A stretch of DNA of 32,264 nt, taken from the NCBI GenBank assembly GCA_031290475.1, contig JAITNM010000112.1, positions 1-32,264 on the forward strand. Reading direction: 5' to 3'. The notes below the pieces were generated by a model that was not told the DNA's origin, ran no database searches, and saw nothing but the letters and a program-made list of their open reading frames with translations. The translations under genes and the position numbers were made by a program. Numbering within the stretch: position 1 is the stretch's first letter; each line of letters opens with the position of its first letter. Positions 15,502 through 23,707 of the stretch are shown piece after piece. Origin of the DNA: Treponema sp. (lineage in GTDB: Bacteria; Spirochaetota; Spirochaetia; Treponematales; Breznakiellaceae).

Positions 15502-16242
15502 TTACCTGAGATAGGCAAGTTCCTGAACGTCCTCCGCCTTGGGAACGATAAGCCCGCCCTTGGCCTCCCGCTCCCGGGCGTCCTTCACCATTTTTTCCGT
15601 GGTGGTGCAGCCGAAACGGGTAACCCCCACGGCGCGAACCGCCAGGGCGTCGTCCAGAAGCCTGACCCCGCCCGCCGCCTTTACCCGCATGTGCGGGGGG
15701 GTATTAGCCCGCATGATCCTGAGATCCTCAATCCGTGCGCCATAGGGGGCGTACCCCGTGGAGGTTTTGGTAAAATCAACCCCTGCCTGTACGCAGAGTT
15801 CACAGGCCTTTTTTATTTGGTCCGCCGTGAGGTACGCGTTTTCCAAAATTACCTTTATAAGAACCTTGTTCTTATGGGCCTCTTCAGTTACCGCCCTGAT
15901 ATCATCCAGTACCAAATCATAATCCCCTGAAAGGAAACGGCCGATATTCATCACCATGTCGATTTCGCCGCAGCCTTGTTCAATGGCCCGTCTTGCTTCC
16001 TGCGCCTTGACTTCCGTAATGTTGCTGCCATGGGGAAAGCCGATAACACTGGTGGTAACCACCGCGCTGCCCTGAAGAATTCCGTAGGCCAAGGTTACGT
16101 CGCAGGGTTTTACACACACCGTAGCGCAGTCGTATTCCTTTGCCAGGCGGCACCCGGTCTCGACTTCCTGACGGGTGAATTTTGGATTGAGCAGAGAATG
16201 ATCAATCATCTTTGCGACATCCAAAGCGGTAATGTTGTTCAT
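15502..16242 (-). CDS. deoC: Deoxyribose-phosphate aldolase (DeoC family)
   Basis: This 246-residue class I aldolase cleaves 2-deoxyribose 5-phosphate to glyceraldehyde 3-phosphate and acetaldehyde. The Schiff-base lysine is Lys159 in VDFTKTSTGY. The proton-relay residues Asp95 (GEIDMVMN) and Lys188 (RVKAAGGVR) are also present, and VIGFPHG is the usual family motif. Length and order match DeoC. AGGAG lies eight bases upstream of the ATG. It sits at the end of a block of sugar dehydrogenases and epimerases rather than with nucleoside genes, so it may act on another deoxy- or keto-sugar phosphate produced there; that is inference. The spacing to the upstream dehydrogenase is 12 bases, so it is in the same operon. 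Confidence 0.93.
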   Translation of the reverse strand: MNNITALDVAKMIDHSLLNPKFTRQEVETGCRLAKEYDCATVCVKPCDVTLAYGILQGSAVVTTSVIGFPHGSNITEVKAQEARRAIEQGCGEIDMVMNIGRFLSGDYDLVLDDIRAVTEEAHKNKVLIKVILENAYLTADQIKKACELCVQAGVDFTKTSTGYAPYGARIEDLRIMRANTPPHMRVKAAGGVRLLDDALAVRAVGVTRFGCTTTEKMVKDAREREAKGGLIVPKAEDVQELAYLR

Positions 16243-16254
16243 CGTTGTTACTCC

Positions 16255-17217
16255 TTAAGTTATATTTTCAAGAATATCAATTAATCCGATAATTTGATCC
16301 TTTCGATATTGGGGGCCCCTGCCCTGGCGGATACGGTTCAGGAAGAATCCCAATTCCTCATAGAACATCCCGGTGGGAGGTATATTGATTCCGGTGGGGA
16401 TTTTTATTTTTTCCTCCACGTCGAATTGACGGGGGGCCTGGTCAAAGGCGTATGCCGTCGCATTAACGCCGTCATAGAGCGCCACGGCCTTTTCAAAGTA
16501 TACCCGCCATGTTGCGGTAAAGGGAATATCCGCATTATACCATGCGGCCTCGCAGCATACATTAAGGTTGCTGTAATGGTACAAAAAACGATAGTACTCT
16601 TTGTACCCAAGCCCTTCCCGGCCGCCTGAAACAACATCGTACTTTTCGGGGATACCGAAAAGGCTTATAAGGAGGTCCAGATCGTGGATGTGAAGATCGA
16701 AGGGAAGAAGTCCGCTCTTGGCCTTATCAAAGAGCCAGCCGTCCCGGCCCCATTGAGGGCAGGCGGAAAGCCGGAGAAACACCGCATCCAACGCCCTGCC
16801 GTATTCGCCGCTTTCTACCAGGGTATGGAGCAGCCTGGAAACAGGCGAAAATTGCAGCACATGACCTACCATAAGCTGAAGGCCCTTTTCTTCGGCCAAC
16901 GCGTACATCTCCCGGGCATCGGCGCCGTTTAATGCCAGGGGCTTTTCACAGATCACCGGGCGTCCGCTTTCCAGCGCCTGTATAACGCAGTTTTTGTGCA
17001 TGAAAGACGGGGTGCAAACATCCACCACATCAATGGAACTATCCGCCAGCATATCCGCCAAATTGGCATAACAGGTAATGCCGAATTCCGCCGCCGTTTT
17101 TTGCCCGGCCGCCGAAGGCTCGGCGGCCGCCCCCACGGTACAGTCTTCAAGATGGGCATACGTGGCCGCGTGGACCCTTCCTATTCCGCCAAGGCCCGCT
17201 ATTCCAATTTTAAGCAT
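16255..17217 (-). CDS. Gfo/Idh/MocA-family sugar dehydrogenase (third in the block)
   Basis: This is a 320-residue NAD(P)-dependent oxidoreductase. The Rossmann motif GLGGIG is at 8-13, and the CEKPLA motif with catalytic Lys92 at 90-95. In the C-terminal substrate domain, Asp174 and His178 (PFDLHIHDLD) are the usual catalytic pair. The family oxidises or reduces a hydroxyl/keto group of sugars, inositols and sugar glycosides. The start follows AAGGATGAG. Upstream lies a copy of the 3'-end repeat, then the TIM-barrel epimerase gene; downstream is deoC. The sequence differs clearly from the other two family members in this block, so three distinct substrates or steps are likely. The exact substrate is unknown. 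Confidence 0.9.
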   Translation of the reverse strand: MLKIGIAGLGGIGRVHAATYAHLEDCTVGAAAEPSAAGQKTAAEFGITCYANLADMLADSSIDVVDVCTPSFMHKNCVIQALESGRPVICEKPLALNGADAREMYALAEEKGLQLMVGHVLQFSPVSRLLHTLVESGEYGRALDAVFLRLSACPQWGRDGWLFDKAKSGLLPFDLHIHDLDLLISLFGIPEKYDVVSGGREGLGYKEYYRFLYHYSNLNVCCEAAWYNADIPFTATWRVYFEKAVALYDGVNATAYAFDQAPRQFDVEEKIKIPTGINIPPTGMFYEELGFFLNRIRQGRGPQYRKDQIIGLIDILENIT

Positions 17218-17235
17218 AAATCATCTCATCCTTAA

Positions 17236-17263
17236 ATAGTGTCTGTCCATAAAGCCGGTTACT
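17236..17263 (-). repeat. Copy of the gene-3'-end element inside the sugar operon
   Basis: On the minus strand it begins directly after the TAG of the TIM-barrel gene and ends just before the ribosome binding site of the next dehydrogenase. It matches 26 of 27 bases of the copy at 9177-9203. Its place within an operon argues that it is not simply a strong terminator. Confidence 0.75.
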
Positions 17264-18175
17264 CTAAATAAACTGACGCATATAGCGGTAGCTCTGTTCA
17301 ATACCCTGCTTCACCGCATCCACGCTTCCCTCAAAGGCTTTGTCCTCCACTTCAATACAGGCGGGCCCGTTGTAGCGAATGTCATAGAGGGCCGACGAAA
17401 AGACCCCAAAATCAACACCACCAAGACCGGGTAGTTTTGGAGAATGCCACAGGGCAGGATAAGAGAAATAACCGTATTCATCCAGTTTGTCCTGGTAAAC
17501 CTTTATGTCCTTAAAGTGAACATGGAATATACGATCTTTGAATTCATAGAGAGGCTTGGTGTAGCTGGCCCCGATTAAATAGAGATGGGAGGGATCGTAA
17601 TTTAAGCCAAAGTTCCTGCTGGGTATAATTGAAAACATCTTGCGCCAGATATCCGGAGTGCAGGCCAGGTTATTCCCGCCGGGCCATTCATTATCGGTGT
17701 AGAGCATCGGACAGTTTTCAATGCCGATCCTGACGTTTTTTTCTTCCGCCAGTTTGATAATCGGCGTCCATACCATCTTAAAAAGTTCGAGGTTCTCTTC
17801 CACGGTTTTGGTTTTATCCCTGCCGATAAAGGTAGTAACCATGCCGATGCCCATCCCGGCGGAAACGCCGATCAGTTTTTTAAGGTGATCAATCCCCGCC
17901 TCCGCAGCTTCCCTGTCGCTATCCAGGGGATTCGGATAATATCCCAGGGAGCTGATTTCAATTCCCCGATCCTTTGCATACTTTACATAATATCCCATCT
18001 TTTCCGGGGTAAGACTCTCCAGATCGATGTGGGTAATCCCCGCATAGCGCCGCGCCGCCTTTCCCTTGGGCCAGCAGCAAACCTCCAGACATTCAAAACC
18101 GGTTTTTGCCGCGTAGTCAACGACTTCCTCAAAAGTAAAATCCGGCAGAATCGCCGTAACCAATCCGAGTTTCAT
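17264..18175 (-). CDS. Sugar phosphate isomerase/epimerase-like TIM barrel (xylose-isomerase-like, AP endonuclease 2 family)
   Basis: This is a 303-residue protein of the xylose-isomerase-like TIM-barrel family. Metal-binding residues are visible in order: Glu in IGIENCPM, Asp in NYDPSHL, His in HVHFKD and Glu in CIEVEDKAF. Members isomerise, epimerise or dehydrate sugars and inositols, and some act as lyases or hydratases on 3-keto-glycosides. ATG 18175 is chosen because AGGAGGT lies six bases before it; a start 18 bases further upstream lacks this. It lies between two Gfo/Idh/MocA dehydrogenases, an arrangement that suggests it acts on their keto product. The exact reaction is not predictable from sequence alone. 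Confidence 0.88.
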   Translation of the reverse strand: MKLGLVTAILPDFTFEEVVDYAAKTGFECLEVCCWPKGKAARRYAGITHIDLESLTPEKMGYYVKYAKDRGIEISSLGYYPNPLDSDREAAEAGIDHLKKLIGVSAGMGIGMVTTFIGRDKTKTVEENLELFKMVWTPIIKLAEEKNVRIGIENCPMLYTDNEWPGGNNLACTPDIWRKMFSIIPSRNFGLNYDPSHLYLIGASYTKPLYEFKDRIFHVHFKDIKVYQDKLDEYGYFSYPALWHSPKLPGLGGVDFGVFSSALYDIRYNGPACIEVEDKAFEGSVDAVKQGIEQSYRYMRQFI

Positions 18176-18227
18176 CACAGTACCTCCTGTCAAATTTGCT
18201 GAATAAGCTCCCGCAGGAACACTACCG

Positions 18228-19409
18228 CTACTTTATACTGATCCAACGGCGTTCCCCTGCGCTTTGGATGATCTTTTCAATAAGTATCATTTCCTGCAGG
18301 CCGTCCTCAAAAGCGGCAAAATCCGGCCCGGCGAAATTCGCGGTTCCAGTCCGGCTGCCGGCAGCCGGATTTTGACTGCCCGCCCCAATCGCCTCGTAGA
18401 TCTTTCTGAAGTTTTGCTTAAAGGTATCGGGAAAGCCTTCCACATGTCCCCCGGGAAACCCCGTGATTCCCGAGGCGGCGGGACTGAGGATGGACGGGTC
18501 CTTAACCAGCTCGCCGTTTTCACATTCCCGCCGGCCAATCCAGAGGGCGTTGGAATTCTCCGAGTCCCAATGTACCGCGGATTTACTGCCGCCTATATCC
18601 AGCACCATTTGATTCTTGCGCCCGGCAAAGACCTGGCTGACCGTGCAGGAACCATACACCCCGTTTTCCAAATGGAAAGCTACCAGGGCATAATCCTCGG
18701 TACTAACCGGCTTCTCTTCATAATCTTCGGGCCGCAGAGCCATGCCGGAATAGGTGCCAACGGGCTTTACCGGTTTCTTGCGGGTTTTATGGAAGATGGC
18801 AAAATCCGCCATCACTTCGGTAACTTTTAAACCGGTGACAAATTGTACCATATCGATCCAGTGGGTGCCGATATCCCCAAAGGCCCTGGAATTCCCGCTC
18901 AAATCCTTTTCCAAACGCCAGCTATAATCGGTATCCAGAAAAAGCCAGTCTTGCAGGTAACTTCCTCCGATATGGTACAGGCTGCCAAGTTTCCCCGCCC
19001 TGATCATTTCACGGATTTGAAACACCAGGGGATAAAACCGGCAATTATAATTGACGGCATTCACAAGGCCCGTTTCTTTTGCTTTGGCGAGCATTTTTTC
19101 CGCCTCTGCAATTGTCGTGGCCATAGGTTTTTCGCATACCACATGCACCCCTTTTTCCAGAGCGTACATGGCAATTTCATAATGGGAACTGTTGGGAGTA
19201 CAGATATGCAGGCAGTCCAGGTTCTCCCGGTCTATCATATCATGATAATCCACATAGCCCTTGGGTACACAGAGGGCCTCGGCCTTTTTATCCGGATTCG
19301 TTGTTGAAGCCAGGGCAACTACTTCTACATTACCCAGGCGGCGAAGCTGTTCAATATGAGCCGCGCCAATAAATCCAATACCAACAACCCCTGCGCGATA
19401 CTTTTCCAT
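18228..19409 (-). CDS. Gfo/Idh/MocA-family sugar dehydrogenase (second in the block) with an inverted-repeat insert
   Basis: This is a 393-residue NAD(P)-dependent dehydrogenase. GIGFIG (10-15) binds the dinucleotide, VVCEKPMA carries the catalytic lysine, and AFGDIGTHWIDM holds the Asp/His catalytic pair. ATG 19409 is preferred over two ATGs 21 and 27 bases upstream, because it places the Rossmann motif at the usual distance and follows AGGCGGGG. Near the C-terminus, residues 346-364 (QNPAAGSRTGTANFAGPDF) look like an insertion compared with the usual short loop before FEDGLxE. At DNA level this stretch is a 58-base inverted repeat. A perfect-consensus promoter lies just upstream, so this gene heads the second transcript of the sugar block. 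Confidence 0.9.
   Translation of the reverse strand: MEKYRAGVVGIGFIGAAHIEQLRRLGNVEVVALASTTNPDKKAEALCVPKGYVDYHDMIDRENLDCLHICTPNSSHYEIAMYALEKGVHVVCEKPMATTIAEAEKMLAKAKETGLVNAVNYNCRFYPLVFQIREMIRAGKLGSLYHIGGSYLQDWLFLDTDYSWRLEKDLSGNSRAFGDIGTHWIDMVQFVTGLKVTEVMADFAIFHKTRKKPVKPVGTYSGMALRPEDYEEKPVSTEDYALVAFHLENGVYGSCTVSQVFAGRKNQMVLDIGGSKSAVHWDSENSNALWIGRRECENGELVKDPSILSPAASGITGFPGGHVEGFPDTFKQNFRKIYEAIGAGSQNPAAGSRTGTANFAGPDFAAFEDGLQEMILIEKIIQSAGERRWISIK
18317..18374. repeat. 58-base inverted repeat inside a coding sequence
   Basis: CAAAATCCGG (18317-18326) is perfectly inverted as CCGGATTTTG (18365-18374). Within it, 18351-18368 is a perfect 18-base palindrome (CCGGCTGCC then GGCAGCCGG). It is translated in frame as a Gly/Ala/Asn/Pro-rich loop of the dehydrogenase. 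Confidence 0.7.
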
Positions 19410-19474
19410 AAATCCCCGCCTACCCGCCATGCTCATAAAACCGGAGCAAACCCTTTGCCCATACTCTCCGGTAT

Positions 19475-19504
19475 ATTATAAAAGAACCTTGCAGCATGTG
19501 TCAA
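19475..19504 (-). promoter_or_regulatory. Consensus promoter of the second sugar transcript
   Basis: Minus strand TTGACA (19504-19499), 18 bases, TATAAT (19480-19475). The flanks (TTTTG before the -35 and GTTCTT inside the spacer) match those of the promoter at 26554-26583, suggesting common control of both halves of the sugar block. Confidence 0.75.
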
Positions 19505-19545
19505 CAAAATATTTCCATTTAGAGCCTCTTATTTACCGCAGGTAA

Positions 19546-20448
19546 CTATACCCCCTGTCGCTTAAGAACCCCGTCCACAAATGCCTTTGCCCGGAGTATG
19601 TCGTTCTCGTCCACATGTTCGATGATGAGCGGAATATTGGAATGATTTGCGGCAAGAAGCTTTACATAGAGATCGTAGTTCAGCGCCCCGAGTCCGGCGG
19701 CGGGTAGTTCTACTGTGCCGGAGCCCCGGAATGTATGGGATTCATCGGCGTCAATGTCCGCATGCTTCTCTTCGGTACTGGCCGCCCGCTTGCAGTCCTT
19801 GGCGTGGGCTATGGCCATCTTGTCGCTTAGGGCGTCGAAGATTCTGCGGAGTTGTACGTCTACCGTATCAATATTGCTTTCGTCAAAGTAGTTGGTAGGA
19901 TCGCAGATCAATTTGAGGTTCGGCATGTTGATATCCTTGAAGAGCCGCAGCACCTGTTCTACCGAACCTATCACATTATTGACATAGTTTTCCACGATAA
20001 ACGCTGCCCCCGTTTCCCGGCCGAAGCGCACCAGGTCGTAGATAACTTCGCAGGCTTCCTGATACGCGGATTCCCTGGCGTTGTCGTCATGCCATACCCA
20101 ATCGCTGTCCCGGTTGTAGGTTCCGGTTTCGCTGGCCACATAGGGGCTGCCCAGGTCCAGGGCCCGCTCCATCATCATCTTGACATAGGCAATGTTGGCC
20201 TTCCGCTTTTCAGGATCGGGGTGCACCAGATTGGTGTAGGACGATACCGCGATGACAGGAAGATTCGCATCCCGAAATTTATCGCGGATAAAATTGGCCT
20301 TCTGTTTGGTAAGAGGCTCTTTTGCCGCGTCGCAGTCCTTAAATGATACATCAAGCTGCACGCAGGAAAAGTCCGAAGCTTTAATCCGCTTGATGGTTTC
20401 ATCAATACTATAGGGGTAATACCCGGTAAAAATACCTGTCGATAACAT
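19546..20448 (-). CDS. Sugar phosphate isomerase/epimerase-like TIM barrel (second copy)
   Basis: This 300-residue xylose-isomerase-like TIM barrel differs clearly from the one at 17264. Candidate metal ligands occur in order: Glu in FIVENYVN, Asp in ICDPTNY, His in IAHAKD and Glu in LIIEHVDEND. The N-terminal FTGYYPYSIDETIKRIKASDF opens the first beta-alpha unit. The family covers isomerases, epimerases, dehydratases and keto-glycoside lyases. The upstream dehydrogenase ends nine bases before its ATG, and that stop codon overlaps the AGGAGG ribosome binding site, so the two are coupled as a dehydrogenase-epimerase pair. This is the last gene of the transcript that starts with the transporter binding protein. 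Confidence 0.88.
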   Translation of the reverse strand: MLSTGIFTGYYPYSIDETIKRIKASDFSCVQLDVSFKDCDAAKEPLTKQKANFIRDKFRDANLPVIAVSSYTNLVHPDPEKRKANIAYVKMMMERALDLGSPYVASETGTYNRDSDWVWHDDNARESAYQEACEVIYDLVRFGRETGAAFIVENYVNNVIGSVEQVLRLFKDINMPNLKLICDPTNYFDESNIDTVDVQLRRIFDALSDKMAIAHAKDCKRAASTEEKHADIDADESHTFRGSGTVELPAAGLGALNYDLYVKLLAANHSNIPLIIEHVDENDILRAKAFVDGVLKRQGV

Positions 20449-20457
20449 AATTCCTCC

Positions 20458-21564
20458 TCATCTCTCCAAAATTTCCCGTAAAGTAACGGTACGTTCCTCC
20501 CGGATGGAGGCGTAACACGCCTCCACACAGGCGATAGTCTTAATGTTGTCTTCGGCGCTGATCTCAGGTTCCGCGCCGGTTTCCACCGCCCGCAGCAGTC
20601 CTGCCATGGTTCCCACAAAAGCATCGGGGAACCACACCGTATCCCAATGCGGCTCCACCCAGCCGCCGCCGATCTGACGGCTGGTAAGGCGCAGAGTGCT
20701 GGGCTCCCGTGCGGGATACACCGGCCAGCCCACGGTTCCCGAAGCCATGCCGTCAAGCCCTTCCACCCGCCATTTGATGTAGATATCCTTTTCGCAGGGT
20801 TCATTCGGCCATGCCCACACGTCGTCAAGGCTTGTGGCAAGCAATGTATCCCCATACTGAAAACTATACTGTGTGATGCCGTCCTGGTGGGGGAAGGCGG
20901 TTCTCGGATCGGGCCGGCAAATGGCGGTGATTTTTTCCGGGTCCCCAAAGAGGTACCTGAATATATCCACATGGTGTATCCCCATGCTGTAGAGTTCCAG
21001 AAGGGGGTAGTTCTTTAAGAATTCCTGCCAATGGGGAATAGCCCGCATCTCAATGGTGGCGATCACCGGCTTTCCCAAAATACCCTTGTCCAGGGCGTAC
21101 TTGAGCGCCCGCATGGACTGATCGTAACGCATATTGGAATTGACCGCGATTGGGATCCCCGCTTCCTTCCCGAGCCGGACTATCTCCCGGGTATCTTTGA
21201 GGGACATGGCGATGGGCTTCTGGCAGAGGATGCCCTTGATGTGCTTTTGCTTTACCCCATAGCGTATCACCTCCAGTTGTACATCGGGCGGAACGGCAAT
21301 ATCAAGAATTTCAATATCGCGGTCATCCACCAGATGCTGCCAGGTATCGTAGACTTTTTTAATGCCATGCCGTTTGGCCGCGGCTTCCCGTTTTTCGGCG
21401 GTAAGGGAATTAATGGCTACCGGGTTAAAGCCCGCGTTCCTGTAGGCCGTCAAATGACAGTCGTCCATGATAAAGCCCGCCCCCACGCAGCCGATGGCGA
21501 AATCCCTGCGCATGGGCAGCGCCGGCAGCGTAGCGGCTTCCAACTGTTTTTTCAAATCCTGCAT
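20458..21564 (-). CDS. Gfo/Idh/MocA-family sugar dehydrogenase (first in the block)
   Basis: This is a 368-residue NAD(P)-dependent dehydrogenase. The Rossmann motif is IGCVGAGFIMDD, close to residue 28 because of an N-terminal extension of about 20 residues. The catalytic lysine is in LCQKPIA, where Gln replaces the usual Glu of EKP. SMGIHHVDIFRYLFG provides the histidine region of the substrate domain. AGGAGG is seven bases before the ATG. It follows the ABC transporter genes by a 72-base gap with no obvious terminator and leads directly into the second TIM-barrel gene, so import and first oxidation of the substrate are probably co-expressed. The substrate is unknown. Confidence 0.9.
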   Translation of the reverse strand: MQDLKKQLEAATLPALPMRRDFAIGCVGAGFIMDDCHLTAYRNAGFNPVAINSLTAEKREAAAKRHGIKKVYDTWQHLVDDRDIEILDIAVPPDVQLEVIRYGVKQKHIKGILCQKPIAMSLKDTREIVRLGKEAGIPIAVNSNMRYDQSMRALKYALDKGILGKPVIATIEMRAIPHWQEFLKNYPLLELYSMGIHHVDIFRYLFGDPEKITAICRPDPRTAFPHQDGITQYSFQYGDTLLATSLDDVWAWPNEPCEKDIYIKWRVEGLDGMASGTVGWPVYPAREPSTLRLTSRQIGGGWVEPHWDTVWFPDAFVGTMAGLLRAVETGAEPEISAEDNIKTIACVEACYASIREERTVTLREILER

Positions 21565-21636
21565 GAAATCCTCCTTGTTCTGGTATTTGAGTTTATTCCA
21601 AAATCTGCCTTTTCATTTTGCACTCGTTTATCCCCG

Positions 21637-22635
21637 TTACTGACGCACCGAAGCGGTACGGTTGTATATGGCCAAAATAACGATAAGCACCATACCCATA
21701 ACCATGTCGGTAGTAGCTTGAGACATATTGAGTACCGCGAGGCAGTTGGTCAGCACGGTAATGAGCAGGGTTCCTACCAGAGTACCAACATAGGAGCCCT
21801 TGCCGCCGGTGAGCAGCGTTCCGCCGATTACCACCGCGATAATCGACTTCATGGTATAGTTATCAAAAGTTTGGCATTTGACGAAGTTCATATAACCGGC
21901 GCCCAAAAATCCCGCAATGCCCGCGAGAGCCCCCGCCAGAACATAGGCGGTGATTTTTACCCACACCGTTCGTACGCCGTTAAGGTAGGCGGCCCGTTCA
22001 TTATTGCCGGTCAGAAACAACCGCATACCGTAGCGGCTGCGGTTGAGTATAAACAGTACCACCAGGAAAATCAGGGCGCCGTAGACGATACTCGCGGGTA
22101 TTACCCCAAACAAGCGGTTTGTCATGCTCCTGGTAAACCAGGGGCTGGCAGTCCCGCTGGGCTTCCCTTCGGTAAACACATACTGCAAACGGGTAACTAC
22201 ATTGGACACACACAGGGTTACTATCATGGGAGGAAGGCCGATCTTGGCAACCCCGGTGCCGTTCACCAGCCCTATCACGGCGCCGATGCCAACGGACATG
22301 AACAGGGTGGGAATGAAATATCCCCCCCGGCCGTTCATGATACCCACCGTCATGAGGGCGGTAAGGGACATAATGGCCCCCACCGACATATCAATGCCGC
22401 CGCCCCCGGAGATGATGATAATCGTCTGCCCCGCCGATGTTATGGTAAGCATGATGGTAAGGGCGAAGATGGCGCCGAAGGCGTTTATGTTGAGGGACCT
22501 GGGACTCAGGATCACATTGGTAAGAAACAAGAGAACGGAAAGGACGAGGGCCATACCGATTTGGTTCGTGGTAACAAAACGTTTAATCCCCCCGGTAAAG
22601 GAGCGGCCCGGTTGACCGGTACTACGCATCGCCAT
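21637..22635 (-). CDS. Sugar ABC transporter permease (RbsC family, second permease)
   Basis: This is a 332-residue membrane protein with about eight to ten predicted transmembrane helices and the RbsC family marks: GGGGIDMSVGAIMSL, the cytoplasmic coupling segment AYLNGVRTVWVKITAYVLAG, and MKSIIAVVIGGTLLTGGKGS near the end. It would form half of the inner-membrane channel together with the preceding permease. Its start lies 14 bases inside that gene, with GGGAGG about ten bases before the ATG. A start two codons later is possible. The long opposite-strand open frame over this gene is a shadow. Confidence 0.92.
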   Translation of the reverse strand: MAMRSTGQPGRSFTGGIKRFVTTNQIGMALVLSVLLFLTNVILSPRSLNINAFGAIFALTIMLTITSAGQTIIIISGGGGIDMSVGAIMSLTALMTVGIMNGRGGYFIPTLFMSVGIGAVIGLVNGTGVAKIGLPPMIVTLCVSNVVTRLQYVFTEGKPSGTASPWFTRSMTNRLFGVIPASIVYGALIFLVVLFILNRSRYGMRLFLTGNNERAAYLNGVRTVWVKITAYVLAGALAGIAGFLGAGYMNFVKCQTFDNYTMKSIIAVVIGGTLLTGGKGSYVGTLVGTLLITVLTNCLAVLNMSQATTDMVMGMVLIVILAIYNRTASVRQ

Positions 22636-23707
22636 TTATTGGCCCTCCCTTTATCTGTTTTATCAAGCCCTCTTTCAGGGCGTCCCGTTGTACCTTGTTG
22701 GTAAATACCGTCGCCGCAAGGCCCACAAGGATTATGCTGTCCGAGACAAGGTTCTGCCAGTACGAGGTAGCCACAAAGCCCGGAATGACCCTGGGCAGCA
22801 GGCTGAAAAGCTGGAACACCGTATTTTGTATCAGCACCAAAAATCCGGAACCGAAAAGGGCGCAGGCCATGGTTCCCCAGCCGCCCGCCAGGGATACCCC
22901 TCCCAGAATACAGGCGCTGATGCTCCGCAGGCCGTAACTTTCGCCCATGATCGGATTTCCGGCTGCGCTCATGGCGGTAAGACAAAAACCGGCGATCCCG
23001 ACATATACCCCTTCCAGGACATACATCTTCAGCTTTGTGGCGGTAGTATTAATACCGTTGGCATACGCGTTGCGCTCGTTGCCCCCCACCGCATAAACAT
23101 GCTTCATGGTGGGGGTCCGGCGGAGATACGCCCATATAAGCCAGGCAACGAGCAGCACCAGGAACGAAAAGGGAATAAAGCCAAAGATGTTTGTATCGTA
23201 GGTCAGGTAAATTACCTCAGGGATCTTCCCCTGGGGCTTTGGCATGACAAGCAGATTGATTCCCTTGACGATATAGATCATACAGAAACTGGTGAGCAGC
23301 GGAGGAATTCGCAGAAAAGAAACGATCACTCCGTGGAGGGTCGAAATGAGTATAACCGCAAAAAAGGCGGCGGCCCACGCTGCGGGAACGGGCATACCGG
23401 GAACATAGGTGGGGAGCATAACCGCCACCACGTTGACAAAGGACATCTGCACCCCGATGGAGATATCAATGATCCCCAGGAGCATCAGCGCCAGCTGTCC
23501 CATGGTTACGAGGATCAGGGGGGCGTTTTTGGCCAAGATGAGGGCGATATTTCTTACGGTAAAGAATTTAGCCGGCCCCTGAACGGCGATATTAATGATA
23601 AAAACAATGCCAAACAGCACCAATCCGGTAAAGGCCGGGGATCGCTGCAGTTTATGCAGCCGCTCTTTCACCGTACGTAACCCGGCGCCTTGCAGGGATT
23701 CTTTCAT
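22622..23707 (-). CDS. Sugar ABC transporter permease (RbsC family, first permease)
   Basis: This is a 361-residue permease of the same family as the next gene but clearly different in sequence. Conserved stretches are IDISIGVQMSFVNVVAVML, the coupling segment AYANGINTTATKLKMYVLEG and LRSISACILGGVSLAGGWGT. A roughly 20-residue basic N-terminus (KERLHKLQRSP) precedes the first helix. Two unlike permeases indicate a heterodimeric channel, as in YtfT/YjfF-type or autoinducer-type importers rather than the RbsC homodimer. ATGA overlap (23704-23707) couples it to the ATPase. Confidence 0.92.
   Translation of the reverse strand: MKESLQGAGLRTVKERLHKLQRSPAFTGLVLFGIVFIINIAVQGPAKFFTVRNIALILAKNAPLILVTMGQLALMLLGIIDISIGVQMSFVNVVAVMLPTYVPGMPVPAAWAAAFFAVILISTLHGVIVSFLRIPPLLTSFCMIYIVKGINLLVMPKPQGKIPEVIYLTYDTNIFGFIPFSFLVLLVAWLIWAYLRRTPTMKHVYAVGGNERNAYANGINTTATKLKMYVLEGVYVGIAGFCLTAMSAAGNPIMGESYGLRSISACILGGVSLAGGWGTMACALFGSGFLVLIQNTVFQLFSLLPRVIPGFVATSYWQNLVSDSIILVGLAATVFTNKVQRDALKEGLIKQIKGGPINGDA

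Noticed and set aside
21031-22704. Long plus-strand open frame (557 codons) opposite the permease and dehydrogenase genes
   Set aside because: The translation is rich in His, Gly, Pro and Gln with no recognisable domain. It lies antisense to well-supported family members and is explained by their codon bias.
22688-23680. Plus-strand open frame of 330 codons opposite the first permease
   Set aside because: Low-complexity, highly polar antisense shadow of a membrane protein gene.
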